64,000 nt of DNA from Pseudonocardia asaccharolytica DSM 44247 = NBRC 16224 (GTDB lineage Bacteria > Actinomycetota > Actinomycetes > Mycobacteriales > Pseudonocardiaceae), in contig NZ_AUII01000010.1 in assembly GCF_000423625.1 (NCBI RefSeq), forward strand, positions 1-64,000, written 5' to 3'. Below the pieces are notes generated by a model that did no database searches, was not told the origin of the DNA, and saw only the letters and a program-made list of their open reading frames with translations. Shown piece after piece: positions 19,772 to 27,389 of this stretch. The position numbers were made by a program, and so were the translations under genes. Numbering within the stretch: position 1 is the first letter of the stretch; every line of letters starts with the position of its first letter.

Positions 19772-21090
19772 CGGCGCGGGAACTGACGGCCGAGGCCGCT
19801 CCAGACGGCGTCGTAGTCCGGTTGCCGGTGTCCGGCGTCCAGGGCGCGGCGGGTCGGCACGAGCGCCCAGCGGCTCTCGAACATGAACGCCAGCGTGTCG
19901 TCGATCTTCTGCGGGGCCAGCTCGGCGGTGCTCGCCCGCGCGAATGTCTCGGCGTCGGGTCCGTGCGAGGTGAACGTGTTGTGCAGGCTCGCCCCACCCG
20001 GCACGAAACCCTCCGCCTTCGCGTCGTAGACCCCGTGCACCAGACCCATGAACTCGCTCATCACGTTGCGGTGGAACCACGGCGGCCGGAAGGTGTCCTC
20101 GCCGACCAGCCAGCGCGGCGGGAAGATCACGAAGTCGGCGTTGGCCAGCCCCGGTGTCTCGGTCGGCGAAGTGAGGACCGTGAAGATCGACGGGTCCGGG
20201 TGGTCGAAGCTGATCGTCCCGATGGTGTTGAACCGCGTCAGGTCGTACTTGTAGGGCGCGTAGTTCCCGTGCCAGGCGACGACGTCCAGCGGGGAGCGGT
20301 CGTAGTCGGCGGCCCAGAGGTTGCCGCCGAACTTCTGCACGACCTGGACCGGTGCCTCCAGGTCCTCGTAGGCCGCCTGCGGGGCAAGGAAATCGCGTTC
20401 GTTCGCCAGCCCGTTAGCCCCGATCGGGCCGCGCTCGGGCAGCCGGAACGGCGCTCCGTAGTTCTCGCAGAGGTAGCCGCGGGCGGCGGCGTCGAGCAGC
20501 TCGACGCGGAACCGGATGCCCCTGGGCACCACCGCGATCTCGGTCGGGCCGATGCCGAGGCGGCCGAACTCGGTGTGCACCAGCAGCCGACCGAGCTGCG
20601 GGACCAGCAGCAGCTCGCCGTCGGCGTCGACGAAGTAACGTTCGACCATGCTCCGGTTCGCCCGGTACAGGTGCACGCCGATGCCCGCGTGGGTCATCGT
20701 GTCGCCGTTGCCTGCGACGGTGAACAGGCCGTCGACGAAGTCGGTCGGCTCCTCGGGCAGCGGGAGCGCGCCCCAGCGCAGCCGGTTCGGCGACGGCACC
20801 GTCTCGTTGAACGGCGCCGACCGGAGCTCGCCGTTGTCGATCCGGCGGAACTCGGGGTGCGCGGCGGAGGGACGGATGCGGTAGACCCAGCTGCGCCGGT
20901 TGACCCCGCGGACCTGGGTGAACGCGCTCCCGCTGATCTGCTCGGCGTAGAGCCCCATCGGGGCCCGCTGTGGGGAGTTGCGGCCCACCGGCAGCGCCCC
21001 GGCCACCGCCTCGGTGACGTGGTGGTTGCCGAAGCCCGGCTGATACTCGAGCGTCACGTCGCTCTTCGGATCCCGCAGCACCCGGGTCAT
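19768..21090 (-). CDS. hmgA: Homogentisate 1,2-dioxygenase
   Basis: A 440-residue non-haem iron dioxygenase that opens the ring of homogentisate to maleylacetoacetate in tyrosine and phenylalanine breakdown. Landmarks: [13 protein letters not shown] near the N-terminus, the long cupin body ([24 protein letters not shown]), and the C-terminal metal-binding region ([17 protein letters not shown] for a His and the Glu, [16 protein letters not shown] for a His). Start ATG 21090 follows GGGAGGTCT. The downstream GntR gene overlaps its stop. No isomerase or fumarylacetoacetase gene is nearby, so the rest of the pathway must be elsewhere. Confidence 0.95.
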   Translation of the reverse strand: MTRVLRDPKSDVTLEYQPGFGNHHVTEAVAGALPVGRNSPQRAPMGLYAEQISGSAFTQVRGVNRRSWVYRIRPSAAHPEFRRIDNGELRSAPFNETVPSPNRLRWGALPLPEEPTDFVDGLFTVAGNGDTMTHAGIGVHLYRANRSMVERYFVDADGELLLVPQLGRLLVHTEFGRLGIGPTEIAVVPRGIRFRVELLDAAARGYLCENYGAPFRLPERGPIGANGLANERDFLAPQAAYEDLEAPVQVVQKFGGNLWAADYDRSPLDVVAWHGNYAPYKYDLTRFNTIGTISFDHPDPSIFTVLTSPTETPGLANADFVIFPPRWLVGEDTFRPPWFHRNVMSEFMGLVHGVYDAKAEGFVPGGASLHNTFTSHGPDAETFARASTAELAPQKIDDTLAFMFESRWALVPTRRALDAGHRQPDYDAVWSGLGRQFPRR

Positions 21091-21105
21091 GAGACCTCCC
21101 GTTCG

Positions 21106-21143
21106 CTCACCGATTGATATGTTTCTTCATATCAATCGGTGAG
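21106..21143. promoter_or_regulatory. Long perfect palindrome upstream of hmgA, probable GntR operator
   Basis: Two 16-bp perfect arms (21106-21121 and 21128-21143) flank TTTCTT. The stem contains TTGATATG/CATATCAA. It sits 16 bp upstream of the hmgA start and 18 bp beyond the ArsR-rhodanese stop. With no T-tract on either side it looks more like an operator, though it could also attenuate read-through from the regulator gene. Confidence 0.6.
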
Positions 21144-21160
21144 ATGGGGGGCAAGCGACG

Positions 21161-21829
21161 TCAGGCGGCGCCCACCGCGACCGGCAGGCCGTGGCGCTTC
21201 CACTCCGGGAAGCCGTCCTCCAGCCGCGCCGCGCGCAGGCCATGCTCACGCAGCTCGCGGACCGCCTCGTCGGCGTAGACGCAGTACGGGCCGCGGCAGT
21301 AGGCGACGATCTCGGTGTCGTCGGGCAGCGTGCGCAGCCGCCGGCGAAGCTCGGTGAGGGGCACCGATCGAGCGCCGGCGATGTGACCGGCGGCGTACTC
21401 CGCGGCCGGACGGACGTCCAGCACCAGCACCTCGCCGCGGCGCATCCGCTCGACCAGCGTCGCGCGGTCGACCGCCTCGAGCTCGCTGCGGTCCCCGAGG
21501 TAGGCCCGGGCGAGCCGGTCGAGGCCGGCGGAATGCTGCTCGGCGACCGCACGCACCGCCGCCCACAGCTCCTGCACGCGCTCGCCGGCGAGCGCGTAGT
21601 AGATGCGGGTCCCGTCGCGCCGCGTGCGCACCAGGCCGGCCCTGGCGAGCGTGCGCAGGTGGTGCGAGGTGTTGGCGACGCTCTGTCCGATCTGCTCGGC
21701 GACCTGTTCGACCGGGCGTTCGCCCTGGGCCAGCAGGTCGACGATCTCGGCCCGGCGGCCCGACCCCAGCGCCCCCGCCACCTCGGCGAATGCCGAGAAC
21801 AGCGCGTCCTTCGCCGCGCGATCGCCCAT
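21161..21829 (-). CDS. ArsR family regulator fused to a rhodanese domain
   Basis: A 222-residue fusion. Residues about 1-100 form an ArsR winged helix (RRAEIVDLLAQGERPVEQVAEQIGQ, NTSHHLRTLARAGLVRTRRDG). Residues about 120-215 form a rhodanese domain (GEVLVLDVRPAAEYAAGHIAGARSVPL) with a catalytic-type Cys in AYCRGPYC. ArsR proteins of this build are thought to sense sulfane sulfur or related reactive species through the Cys pair. The start ATG 21829 faces the divergent DsrE-methyltransferase operon across 135 bp that contains two inverted repeats. I infer it represses that operon. Confidence 0.88.
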   Translation of the reverse strand: MGDRAAKDALFSAFAEVAGALGSGRRAEIVDLLAQGERPVEQVAEQIGQSVANTSHHLRTLARAGLVRTRRDGTRIYYALAGERVQELWAAVRAVAEQHSAGLDRLARAYLGDRSELEAVDRATLVERMRRGEVLVLDVRPAAEYAAGHIAGARSVPLTELRRRLRTLPDDTEIVAYCRGPYCVYADEAVRELREHGLRAARLEDGFPEWKRHGLPVAVGAA

Positions 21830-21851
21830 TGGTCGATGCTCGCGCGCACCA

Positions 21852-21929
21852 CCTCTTCTGTCAAGTTCATATGAATACTTGACAAGAGGCCGCTCGGAGC
21901 AGATCCTCAAGCATCTACTTGAAAAGTAG
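21852..21929. promoter_or_regulatory. Divergent operator region of the ArsR-rhodanese regulator
   Basis: Two inverted repeats. The first (21852-21889) pairs CCTCTT-c-TGTCAAGT with ACTTGACA-AGAGG around an AT-rich centre containing TTCATATGAA. The second (21915-21929) is CTACTT-GAA-AAGTAG. Their AT-richness and position between the divergent ArsR and DsrE genes fit ArsR-type operators. Confidence 0.6.
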
Positions 21930-21964
21930 GCGGCGTGGCCGCTTCTCACCCGCCGGAGGACGGC

Positions 21965-22330
21965 ATGAGCGACAAGGTGATCGTGAATCTCGCCACGGGC
22001 CTGGAGGACGCCGAACGCGTCACCGTCGCGTTCCTCGTCGCCACCGCTGCGGCCGAGCGTGGACAGCCGGTCCGGATCTTCCTGACGAAGGAGGCGGTGC
22101 GGCTCGGACTGAAGGACGGCATCATCGGGGTGGCCTGCGAGGGATGCCCACCGCTGCCCGGGCTGGCCGAGCGGTTCGCCACCGCACACGGGCGGCTGCT
22201 GGTGTGCCCGATCTGCTTCAACGCGCGCAGGCTGGACGACACCGCGCTGGTCGGGTACGCCGAGATCGCCGGGACCGCCCCGCTGTTCGACTGGATCGGC
22301 GGCGAGGCGGCCACCGTCTTCAGCTACTGA
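21965..22330 (+). CDS. DsrE-like sulfur-relay protein
   Basis: A 121-residue DsrE/DsrF-like protein: KVIVNLATGLEDAERVTVAFLVATAAAERG is the family's N-terminal beta-alpha unit. Cys residues occur in ACEGCPPLPG and in VCPICFNARRL, the second close to where sulfur-carrying cysteines lie in the family. ATG 21965 follows GCCGGAGGAC. First gene of the operon opposite the ArsR-rhodanese gene. It probably carries sulfane sulfur, or another chalcogen, to or from the rhodanese domains encoded downstream; that is inference. Confidence 0.82.
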   Translation: MSDKVIVNLATGLEDAERVTVAFLVATAAAERGQPVRIFLTKEAVRLGLKDGIIGVACEGCPPLPGLAERFATAHGRLLVCPICFNARRLDDTALVGYAEIAGTAPLFDWIGGEAATVFSY

Positions 22331-22351
22331 GCACCGAGGGAAGGCCCATCA

Positions 22352-23119
22352 ATGCACGAGGTGCTGGTCGATGCCGACGTCCTGCGCGCGCAGGTCCGGG
22401 AGAAATACCGCGCCGTCGCGACGGAACCGGACGGCACCTACCACTTCCACACCGGACGCGGGTTGGCCGCCCGGCTCGGCTACGCCGACGCGGAGGCGCT
22501 GCCCGACGCGGCGGTGGAGTCGTTCGCCGGGGTGGGCAACCCGTTAGCGCTGCGGCCGCTGCAGCTCGGGGAGCGGGTGGTCGACATCGGCTCCGGTGCG
22601 GGCTTCGACAGTTTCATTGCGGCCGGACAGGTGGGCCCGGACGGCCGGGTGGTCGGGGTCGACATGACCGAGGAGATGCTGGTCAAGGCGCGTCGGACCG
22701 CGGAACAGCTCGGCCTCGCGCAGGTGGAGTTCCGCGTGGGCCTGGCCGAGTCTCTTCCGGTGCCCGACGGCTGGGCCAACGTCGTGATCTCCAACGGGGT
22801 GTTCAACCTGTGCCCGGACAAGGCGGCGGTGTTCGCCGAGGTCCACCGCGTGCTGCGGCCCGGTGGGTGGCTGCAGTTCGCCGATATCGCCAACGGTCGG
22901 CCGGTCCCGGTGGAGGCCATGCGCAACATCGACCTGTGGACCGGTTGAATTGCCGGCGGGCTGCCCCGTGCGGGCTGGCAGGCGATGCTCGAGCAGAGCG
23001 GGTTCACCGACGTTCGGATCGGACCGGCGTGGGATACCTTCGGCGGTGCCCTCGGCGAAGGCAACGCCCGTGCCTTCGAGGTCTTCGGCTACCCCTTCCT
23101 CGCCCGCAGACGGAGGTGA
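22352..23119 (+). CDS. ArsM-like SAM methyltransferase with in-frame TGA (candidate selenoprotein)
   Basis: A 255-residue class I methyltransferase if TGA 22946-22948 is read as selenocysteine (codon 199). Motif I is VVDIGSGAGFDSFIAA, followed by VGVDMTEEMLVKARR, VVISNGVFNLCPDKAAVF and HRVLRPGGWLQFADI, the order seen in arsenite methyltransferases (ArsM). In ArsM the next block reads like LWxxCxAGAL with an As-binding Cys. Here it is DLWTG-U-IAGGLP, so the TGA stands exactly at that Cys. The frame then continues uninterrupted for 56 codons (MLEQSGFTDVRI ... AFEVFGYPFLARRRR) to a normal TGA. A hairpin follows the TGA. A conventional reading gives a 198-residue truncated protein. The alternative is a point-mutated pseudogene, but a second gene in the same operon shows the same pattern. 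Confidence 0.75.
22949..22980 (+). promoter_or_regulatory. Candidate bacterial SECIS hairpin after TGA 22946
   Basis: GCCC (22963-22966) pairs with GGGC (22972-22975) around an apical CGTGC loop that starts 18 nt after the TGA. The second loop base is G, as I recall for bacterial SECIS models. An alternative fold pairs TGCCGGC (22951-22957) with GCTGGCA (22974-22980). The stem is short, so it is suggestive only, but loop and spacing match the hairpin at 26158-26186. Confidence 0.5.
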
Positions 23120-23124
23120 CGCTG

Positions 23125-24495
23125 ATGAACGCCCCATCCGTGCAGGTGATCCCGGTCGTGGACGAGGGGCTGGGCAACTCCAGTTACGTCGTGGACCTCG
23201 GCGACGGCGCCGCGCTCATGGTGGACCCGCCCCGGGACCTGCGCGGCGTCCGCGCCGCGACCCAGCGGCACGGGCTGCGGATCCGGTTCGCCGCCGACAC
23301 CCACCTGCACGCCGACTTCCTCTCCGGTGCCGTGCAGCTGGCCCACGACGACGGCGCACAGGTGCTCGCCTCGGCCGCCGGGCGCCGCGAGTTCCCCCAC
23401 CGCGGGCTGGTCGACGGCGAGCAGGTCGGCCTCGGCGGCCTGGTGCTCGCCGCGCTGGCCACGCCGGGGCACACCAACGAGCACCTCTCGTTCCTGCTGC
23501 TCGACGACGGCGTCCCGCGCGGGGTGTTCACCGGCGGGTCGCTGATCGTCGGGTCGGCGGCACGCACCGACCTGCTCGGCGCCGACCGGGCCGAGGAGCT
23601 CGCCCGCGCCCAGTACGGCTCGTTGCGGCGGCTGGCGACGCTGCCCGCCCAGACCGCGGTATGGCCCACGCACGGCGCGGGCTCGTTCTGCTCGGCCCCG
23701 CCCGGGGCGCAACGCACCTCCACGATCGGCCGGGAGCTCACGTCGAACCCGCTGCTGCAGGTCCCGGACGCCGACGCGTTCATCGACGCCCTGATCGGCT
23801 CGCTGGGCAGCTATCCCCCGTACTTCCGCCGCCTGGCCGAGCACAACCGGCGCGGTCCCGGGGTGCTTTCCGCCGACGCCGGGCCGCTGGCCCCGTTGCC
23901 GGTGCCGGAGGTCGGCAGGCTGCAGGCCGACGGCGCGCTCGTGATCGACGTCCGTCCGGTGCCGCACTGGGCCGCCGCGCACATCCCGGCCGCGCTGTCG
24001 ATCCCCTTGCGCCCCCAGTTCGCCACCTGGCTGGGCTGGCTCGTCCCGGCCGACGCCACGCTGGTGATCGTGCGCGACACCGACCAGGACGCCGAGGAGG
24101 TCTTCTGGCAGGCGGTCAAGATCGGTTACGAACGCCTCGCCGGAGAGCTTGCCGGCGGGATGGACGCGTGGACGGCGGCCGGACGGCCGACGGCCCGCAC
24201 CGAGCTGGTCGGCGCGGACCGGATGGAGGATCGCGCCGTGCTCGACGTCCGGCAGCATCCCGAGTTCCTCGGTGGGCATCTGCCCGGGGCTCGGCACGTC
24301 GAACTCGGCGCCCTCGAAGCGGCCGCGGACCGGGTGCCCGACGTGCCCACCGTGGTCATGTGCGGGCACGGGGAACGCGCCGCCGGCGCGGCCAGCCTGC
24401 TCGAGCGGGCCGGCCACCGCGACCTCGCCGTCCTGGTCGACGGCGCGGATGGTTGGTCCCGGGCCAGCGGGCGGGAGCTGGAGACCGGCGCGTGA
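23125..24495 (+). CDS. Metallo-beta-lactamase fold hydrolase with two rhodanese domains (persulfide dioxygenase-like)
   Basis: A 456-residue fusion. The N-terminal beta-lactamase fold has the metal motif THLHADFLSG and a second His in TPGHTNEHLSF, the arrangement seen in ETHE1/Blh persulfide dioxygenases. Two rhodanese-like domains follow: one around ALVIDVRPVPHWAAAHIPAAL that lacks the catalytic Cys (IVRDTDQDAE), and one with the Cys in VVMCGHGERAAG. Such proteins oxidise or transfer sulfane sulfur from low-molecular-weight thiol persulfides. ATG 23125 follows CGGAGGTGACG; the open frame reaches far upstream but that part is a shadow. It lies between the methyltransferase and the MFS gene in the operon. 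Confidence 0.88.
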   Translation: MNAPSVQVIPVVDEGLGNSSYVVDLGDGAALMVDPPRDLRGVRAATQRHGLRIRFAADTHLHADFLSGAVQLAHDDGAQVLASAAGRREFPHRGLVDGEQVGLGGLVLAALATPGHTNEHLSFLLLDDGVPRGVFTGGSLIVGSAARTDLLGADRAEELARAQYGSLRRLATLPAQTAVWPTHGAGSFCSAPPGAQRTSTIGRELTSNPLLQVPDADAFIDALIGSLGSYPPYFRRLAEHNRRGPGVLSADAGPLAPLPVPEVGRLQADGALVIDVRPVPHWAAAHIPAALSIPLRPQFATWLGWLVPADATLVIVRDTDQDAEEVFWQAVKIGYERLAGELAGGMDAWTAAGRPTARTELVGADRMEDRAVLDVRQHPEFLGGHLPGARHVELGALEAAADRVPDVPTVVMCGHGERAAGAASLLERAGHRDLAVLVDGADGWSRASGRELETGA

Positions 24496-25778
24496 GCAGT
24501 AGCGAGGCGACCGGCGGTCTGCGGCTGGGGCTGCGCGCCAACCTCGCCCAGTTCACCCTGCTCGTTGCGGTCAACGCCCTGGTCGGCGGGATGCTGGGGC
24601 AGGAACGCACGGTGCTGCCGCTGCTGGCCGACCGGGCGTTCGGACTCACCGCCTACACCGCCGCGCTGACCTTCATCGTCGCCTTCGGGGCCACCAAGGC
24701 CGCTACCAACTACATCGCCGGGACGCTCTGCGACCGGTTCGGCCGCAAACCGGTGCTGGTCGTCGGGTGGCTGATCGGGCTGCCGGTACCGTTGCTGCTG
24801 ATCTGGGCGCCGAGCTGGGGCTGGGTGATCGCGGCCAACGTGCTGCTGGGGCTCAACCAGGGCCTGACCTGGTCCACCACCGTCATCATGAAGATCGACC
24901 TGGTCGGCCCGAGACGCCGCGGGCTGGCGATGGGGCTCAACGAGGCCGCCGGCTACCTCGCCGTCGCCGCGACCGCGCTGGCCACCGGCTACCTCGCCGC
25001 CCGCTACGGGCTGCGCCCCGAACCCTTCTACCTCGGCATCGCCTTCGCCGCCCTCGGGCTGGGCCTGTCCACGCTGGCGGTGCGCGAGACCCGCGGACAC
25101 GCCCGGCTCGAGGCCGCCTCCCACACCGCCCGCCCGGACGGGCGCCACGACCACTTGCATGCCGAGCTCAGCAACCGGAAGGTGTTCACCCAGACCAGCT
25201 TCCACGAGCCCGCGCTGTCCGCGGCCAGCCAGGCCGGGATGGTCAACAACCTCAACGACGGCCTGGCCTGGGGGCTGTTCCCCGTGCTGTTCGCCGCGGC
25301 CGGCCTGTCGGTCGCCCGGATCGGGGTGCTCGCCGCGCTCTACCCGGCGGTGTGGGGGCTCGGGCAGCTGGTCACCGGGGCGCTGTCGGACCGGACCGGC
25401 CGCAAACCCTGGATCACGGGCGGGATGCTCCTGCAGGGCGCGGCGCTGGCTCTGGTCGCGGCCGGTGACACGTTCGGCGTGTGGGCGGCGGCCGTGGTGC
25501 TGCTGGGCGCCGGGACCGCGATGGTGTACCCGACGCTGCTGGCGGCGATCGGCGATGTCGCGCATCCGGTGTGGCGGGCCCGCTCGGTCGGGGTGTACCG
25601 GCTCTGGCGCGACGGCGGGTTCGCGGTCGGCGCGCTGGCCGCGGGGCTGCTCGCTGACGCCTTCGGCCTCCGGGCCGCGGTCTGGGTCGTGGCCGCGCTG
25701 ACCGCCGCGTCCGGGCTGCTGGTCGCCGCACGCATGTACGAAACCCACCCGCGCGTCACGTCCGGGACGCCGGGATGA
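24492..25778 (+). CDS. MFS transporter
   Basis: A 428-residue major facilitator with 12 predicted helices. The loop 2-3 motif is LCDRFGRKPVLVVGW, and its second-half copy is ALSDRTGRKPWITGG. A His-rich central loop (GRHDHLHAEL) separates the halves. GTG 24492 overlaps the MBL-rhodanese stop (GTGA), and its own stop overlaps the next start (ATGA), so it belongs firmly to the operon. Probably exports a methylated or thiol-linked product of the neighbouring enzymes; the substrate is not known. Confidence 0.88.
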   Translation: MSSSEATGGLRLGLRANLAQFTLLVAVNALVGGMLGQERTVLPLLADRAFGLTAYTAALTFIVAFGATKAATNYIAGTLCDRFGRKPVLVVGWLIGLPVPLLLIWAPSWGWVIAANVLLGLNQGLTWSTTVIMKIDLVGPRRRGLAMGLNEAAGYLAVAATALATGYLAARYGLRPEPFYLGIAFAALGLGLSTLAVRETRGHARLEAASHTARPDGRHDHLHAELSNRKVFTQTSFHEPALSAASQAGMVNNLNDGLAWGLFPVLFAAAGLSVARIGVLAALYPAVWGLGQLVTGALSDRTGRKPWITGGMLLQGAALALVAAGDTFGVWAAAVVLLGAGTAMVYPTLLAAIGDVAHPVWRARSVGVYRLWRDGGFAVGALAAGLLADAFGLRAAVWVVAALTAASGLLVAARMYETHPRVTSGTPG

Positions 25779-26542
25779 GCCTGCCACCGCTTCCGCGCGG
25801 CGCGGTCACCGATCGCATCGAACGACGAGTCATCGGCGCCGATTTCGGCGCCGACGGCTACACCACCCGCACCCAGGCCGACGAGCTCGCCCGTCACCTC
25901 CACCTGCGGCCGGGCCGGCGGCTGCTCGAGCTGGGCAGCGGCCGCGGATGGCCCGGCCTGTACCTTGCGGCCCGCACCGGTTGCGCGGTGGTGCTCACCG
26001 ACCTGCCCGTCGACGGCCTCGCCATCGCGAACCGGCGGGCGACGCGGGAGGGAGTCGACGCGCGGTGTGCGGTCGTCGCGGCGTCGGGCCAGCACCTCCC
26101 CTTCGCCGCCGAGACCTTCGACGCGGTCGGCCATGCCGATGTGCTGTGTTGACTGACGGCCAAGCTCTCCGTGCTGAGAGCCAGCCGCCGCGTTCTGCGC
26201 CCGGGCGGGCGCACCGCGTTCTTCACCATCCACGTCGCCCCCGGCCTCTCCCCGGCCGCCCGGCGCCGGGCCGCCGAGGCGGGCCCACCCGCGGTCACCA
26301 GCCACGGCAACTACCGGAACCTGATGCGCTCGGCCGGGTTCGTCGAGGTCGAGGAGCACGACGTCACCGCCGCCTATCTCGAGACCGCGCGGGCGTGGCT
26401 GCGCCACGTCGAGGACGCCGCGGACGATCTCGCCGCGGTCGAACCGCCCGGGTTGGTCGCGGATCGGCTCGCCCGTCGTCGTGAGGTGGTCGCCGCGATC
26501 GAGTCCGGGCTCTTGCGGCGCTCGCTCCTGATCGGTTCTTGA
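25775..26542 (+). CDS. SAM methyltransferase with in-frame TGA (candidate selenoprotein)
   Basis: A 255-residue class I methyltransferase if TGA 26150-26152 (codon 126) is translated. Motif I is LLELGSGRGWPGLYLAA, and the region before the TGA reads FDAVGHADVLC. After the TGA the same frame continues LTAKLSVLRASRRVLRPGG, AFFTIHVAPG and SAGFVEVEEHDVTAAYL to TGA 26542. Relatives I remember have DVLCCL, so the TGA replaces the second Cys of a CC pair. A hairpin follows the TGA. ATG 25775 overlaps the MFS stop (ATGA). Read conventionally, the product would be a useless 125-residue fragment lacking motif III. The substrate is unknown; context suggests a thiol, metalloid or chalcogen compound. Confidence 0.75.
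26158..26186 (+). promoter_or_regulatory. Candidate bacterial SECIS hairpin after TGA 26150
   Basis: GCTCTC (26164-26169) pairs perfectly with GAGAGC (26176-26181) around a CGTGCT loop. A lower GGC/GCC helix (26158-26160 with 26184-26186) extends it. The apical loop starts 17 nt after the TGA, and G is its second base. Loop CGTGC and spacing match the hairpin in the first methyltransferase gene. Confidence 0.6.
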
Positions 26543-26606
26543 TCGGGTCGGGCGCTCGCGGCGATCGGCGCCGCAGAGTTGACGTCGCGCTCCCGGTCCG
26601 GTGTGC

Positions 26607-27121
26607 GCTCATCCCCTCGCTGTGAGCATGATGCAGTTGGCGGCCCGAAGGTAGCGGTACGCAACCGCACGCCGGCCTGCAGGGTGGTTTCCATCACGTC
26701 CATGCGGCATCGCGGATCTGCTGACGACTTGCCCGATCATCGGCTCGACCAACGGGTATGCGCCGTGGTCAGCGCGCTTCCCGGCCGCCTCGCGAGCGGT
26801 GGTTCCACCCTGCTGTCGCCACACCCCGGGGTGCGCGTGGGGACCTGCCTTGCATCGGTTCGCCGGCGACCGGCAGACTGCGGCCCGTGCGCGCCACGAA
26901 GCAGCCGACCGACCAGATCCGCGGCATCGCGGAGATCCTGGCGTTCACGTACTCCCCCTCCGACCTGAGCCGGATCCTCGTCGAGCACACGGCCGACGAG
27001 ACCGGACACTGCCGCGGCTGCCAGTACCCGACGAAGGCGTCGCCGGTGTGGCCGTGCCCCCTCTGGGAGATCGCCAAGGAGACCGAGCGGATCCGGGGGC
27101 TGCCCGAGTCCGCGTAGCGTC
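26607..27121 (+). repeat. Long direct repeat, copy 1 (3' 237 bp identical to copy 2)
   Basis: This segment is repeated in the same orientation at 37659-38172. Bases 26885-27121 match 37936-38172 without a single difference. The roughly 275 bp before them are recognisably similar but diverged (for example TCATCCCC(C)TCGCTG near the left ends and CCGGCAGACTGC near the gene start). Apart from the small gene at its right end I see no other gene in 26543-26886. Confidence 0.9.
26887..27117 (+). CDS. Small Cys-containing protein, copy 1
   Basis: A 76-residue protein of unknown function starting at GTG 26887. Three cysteines are clustered in GHCRGCQYPTKASPVWPCPLW, which could bind a metal. The remainder is a charged helix (YSPSDLSRILVEHTADE). 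The same protein, with identical DNA, is encoded at 37938-38168. The upstream frame is open to 26758, but the identity between copies begins at the GTG, supporting this start. No Shine-Dalgarno is obvious. Confidence 0.65.
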   Translation: MRATKQPTDQIRGIAEILAFTYSPSDLSRILVEHTADETGHCRGCQYPTKASPVWPCPLWEIAKETERIRGLPESA

Positions 27122-27389
27122 CGCTGCCGGTTCCCGATGGTCGCGGACGGCGCTGTCACCGTCGTCGTCCCACGACAGATCTGCCGGCAGCGCCCGATCC
27201 ACATCCACCCGCATCGTCGGGAAGTCGGGACACCGATGCCGATGATCATCAGGGAATCCCCAGCCCGTCGAGCAGGCCCTCGAGGAATCCGGCTTGCACC
27301 ACCCACCACATCACGCCCTGACCAGCACGGTGAGCACCGCAACCAGCACGATGCGGAAGGCCGTGTAGTGCGGCGGCCCCGAACTCCTC

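Noticed and set aside
22946..26152. Reading the two in-frame TGAs as tryptophan (code change)
   Set aside because: All other genes use TGA as a normal stop, often in overlapping ATGA/GTGA junctions, and the TGAs align with Cys rather than Trp.
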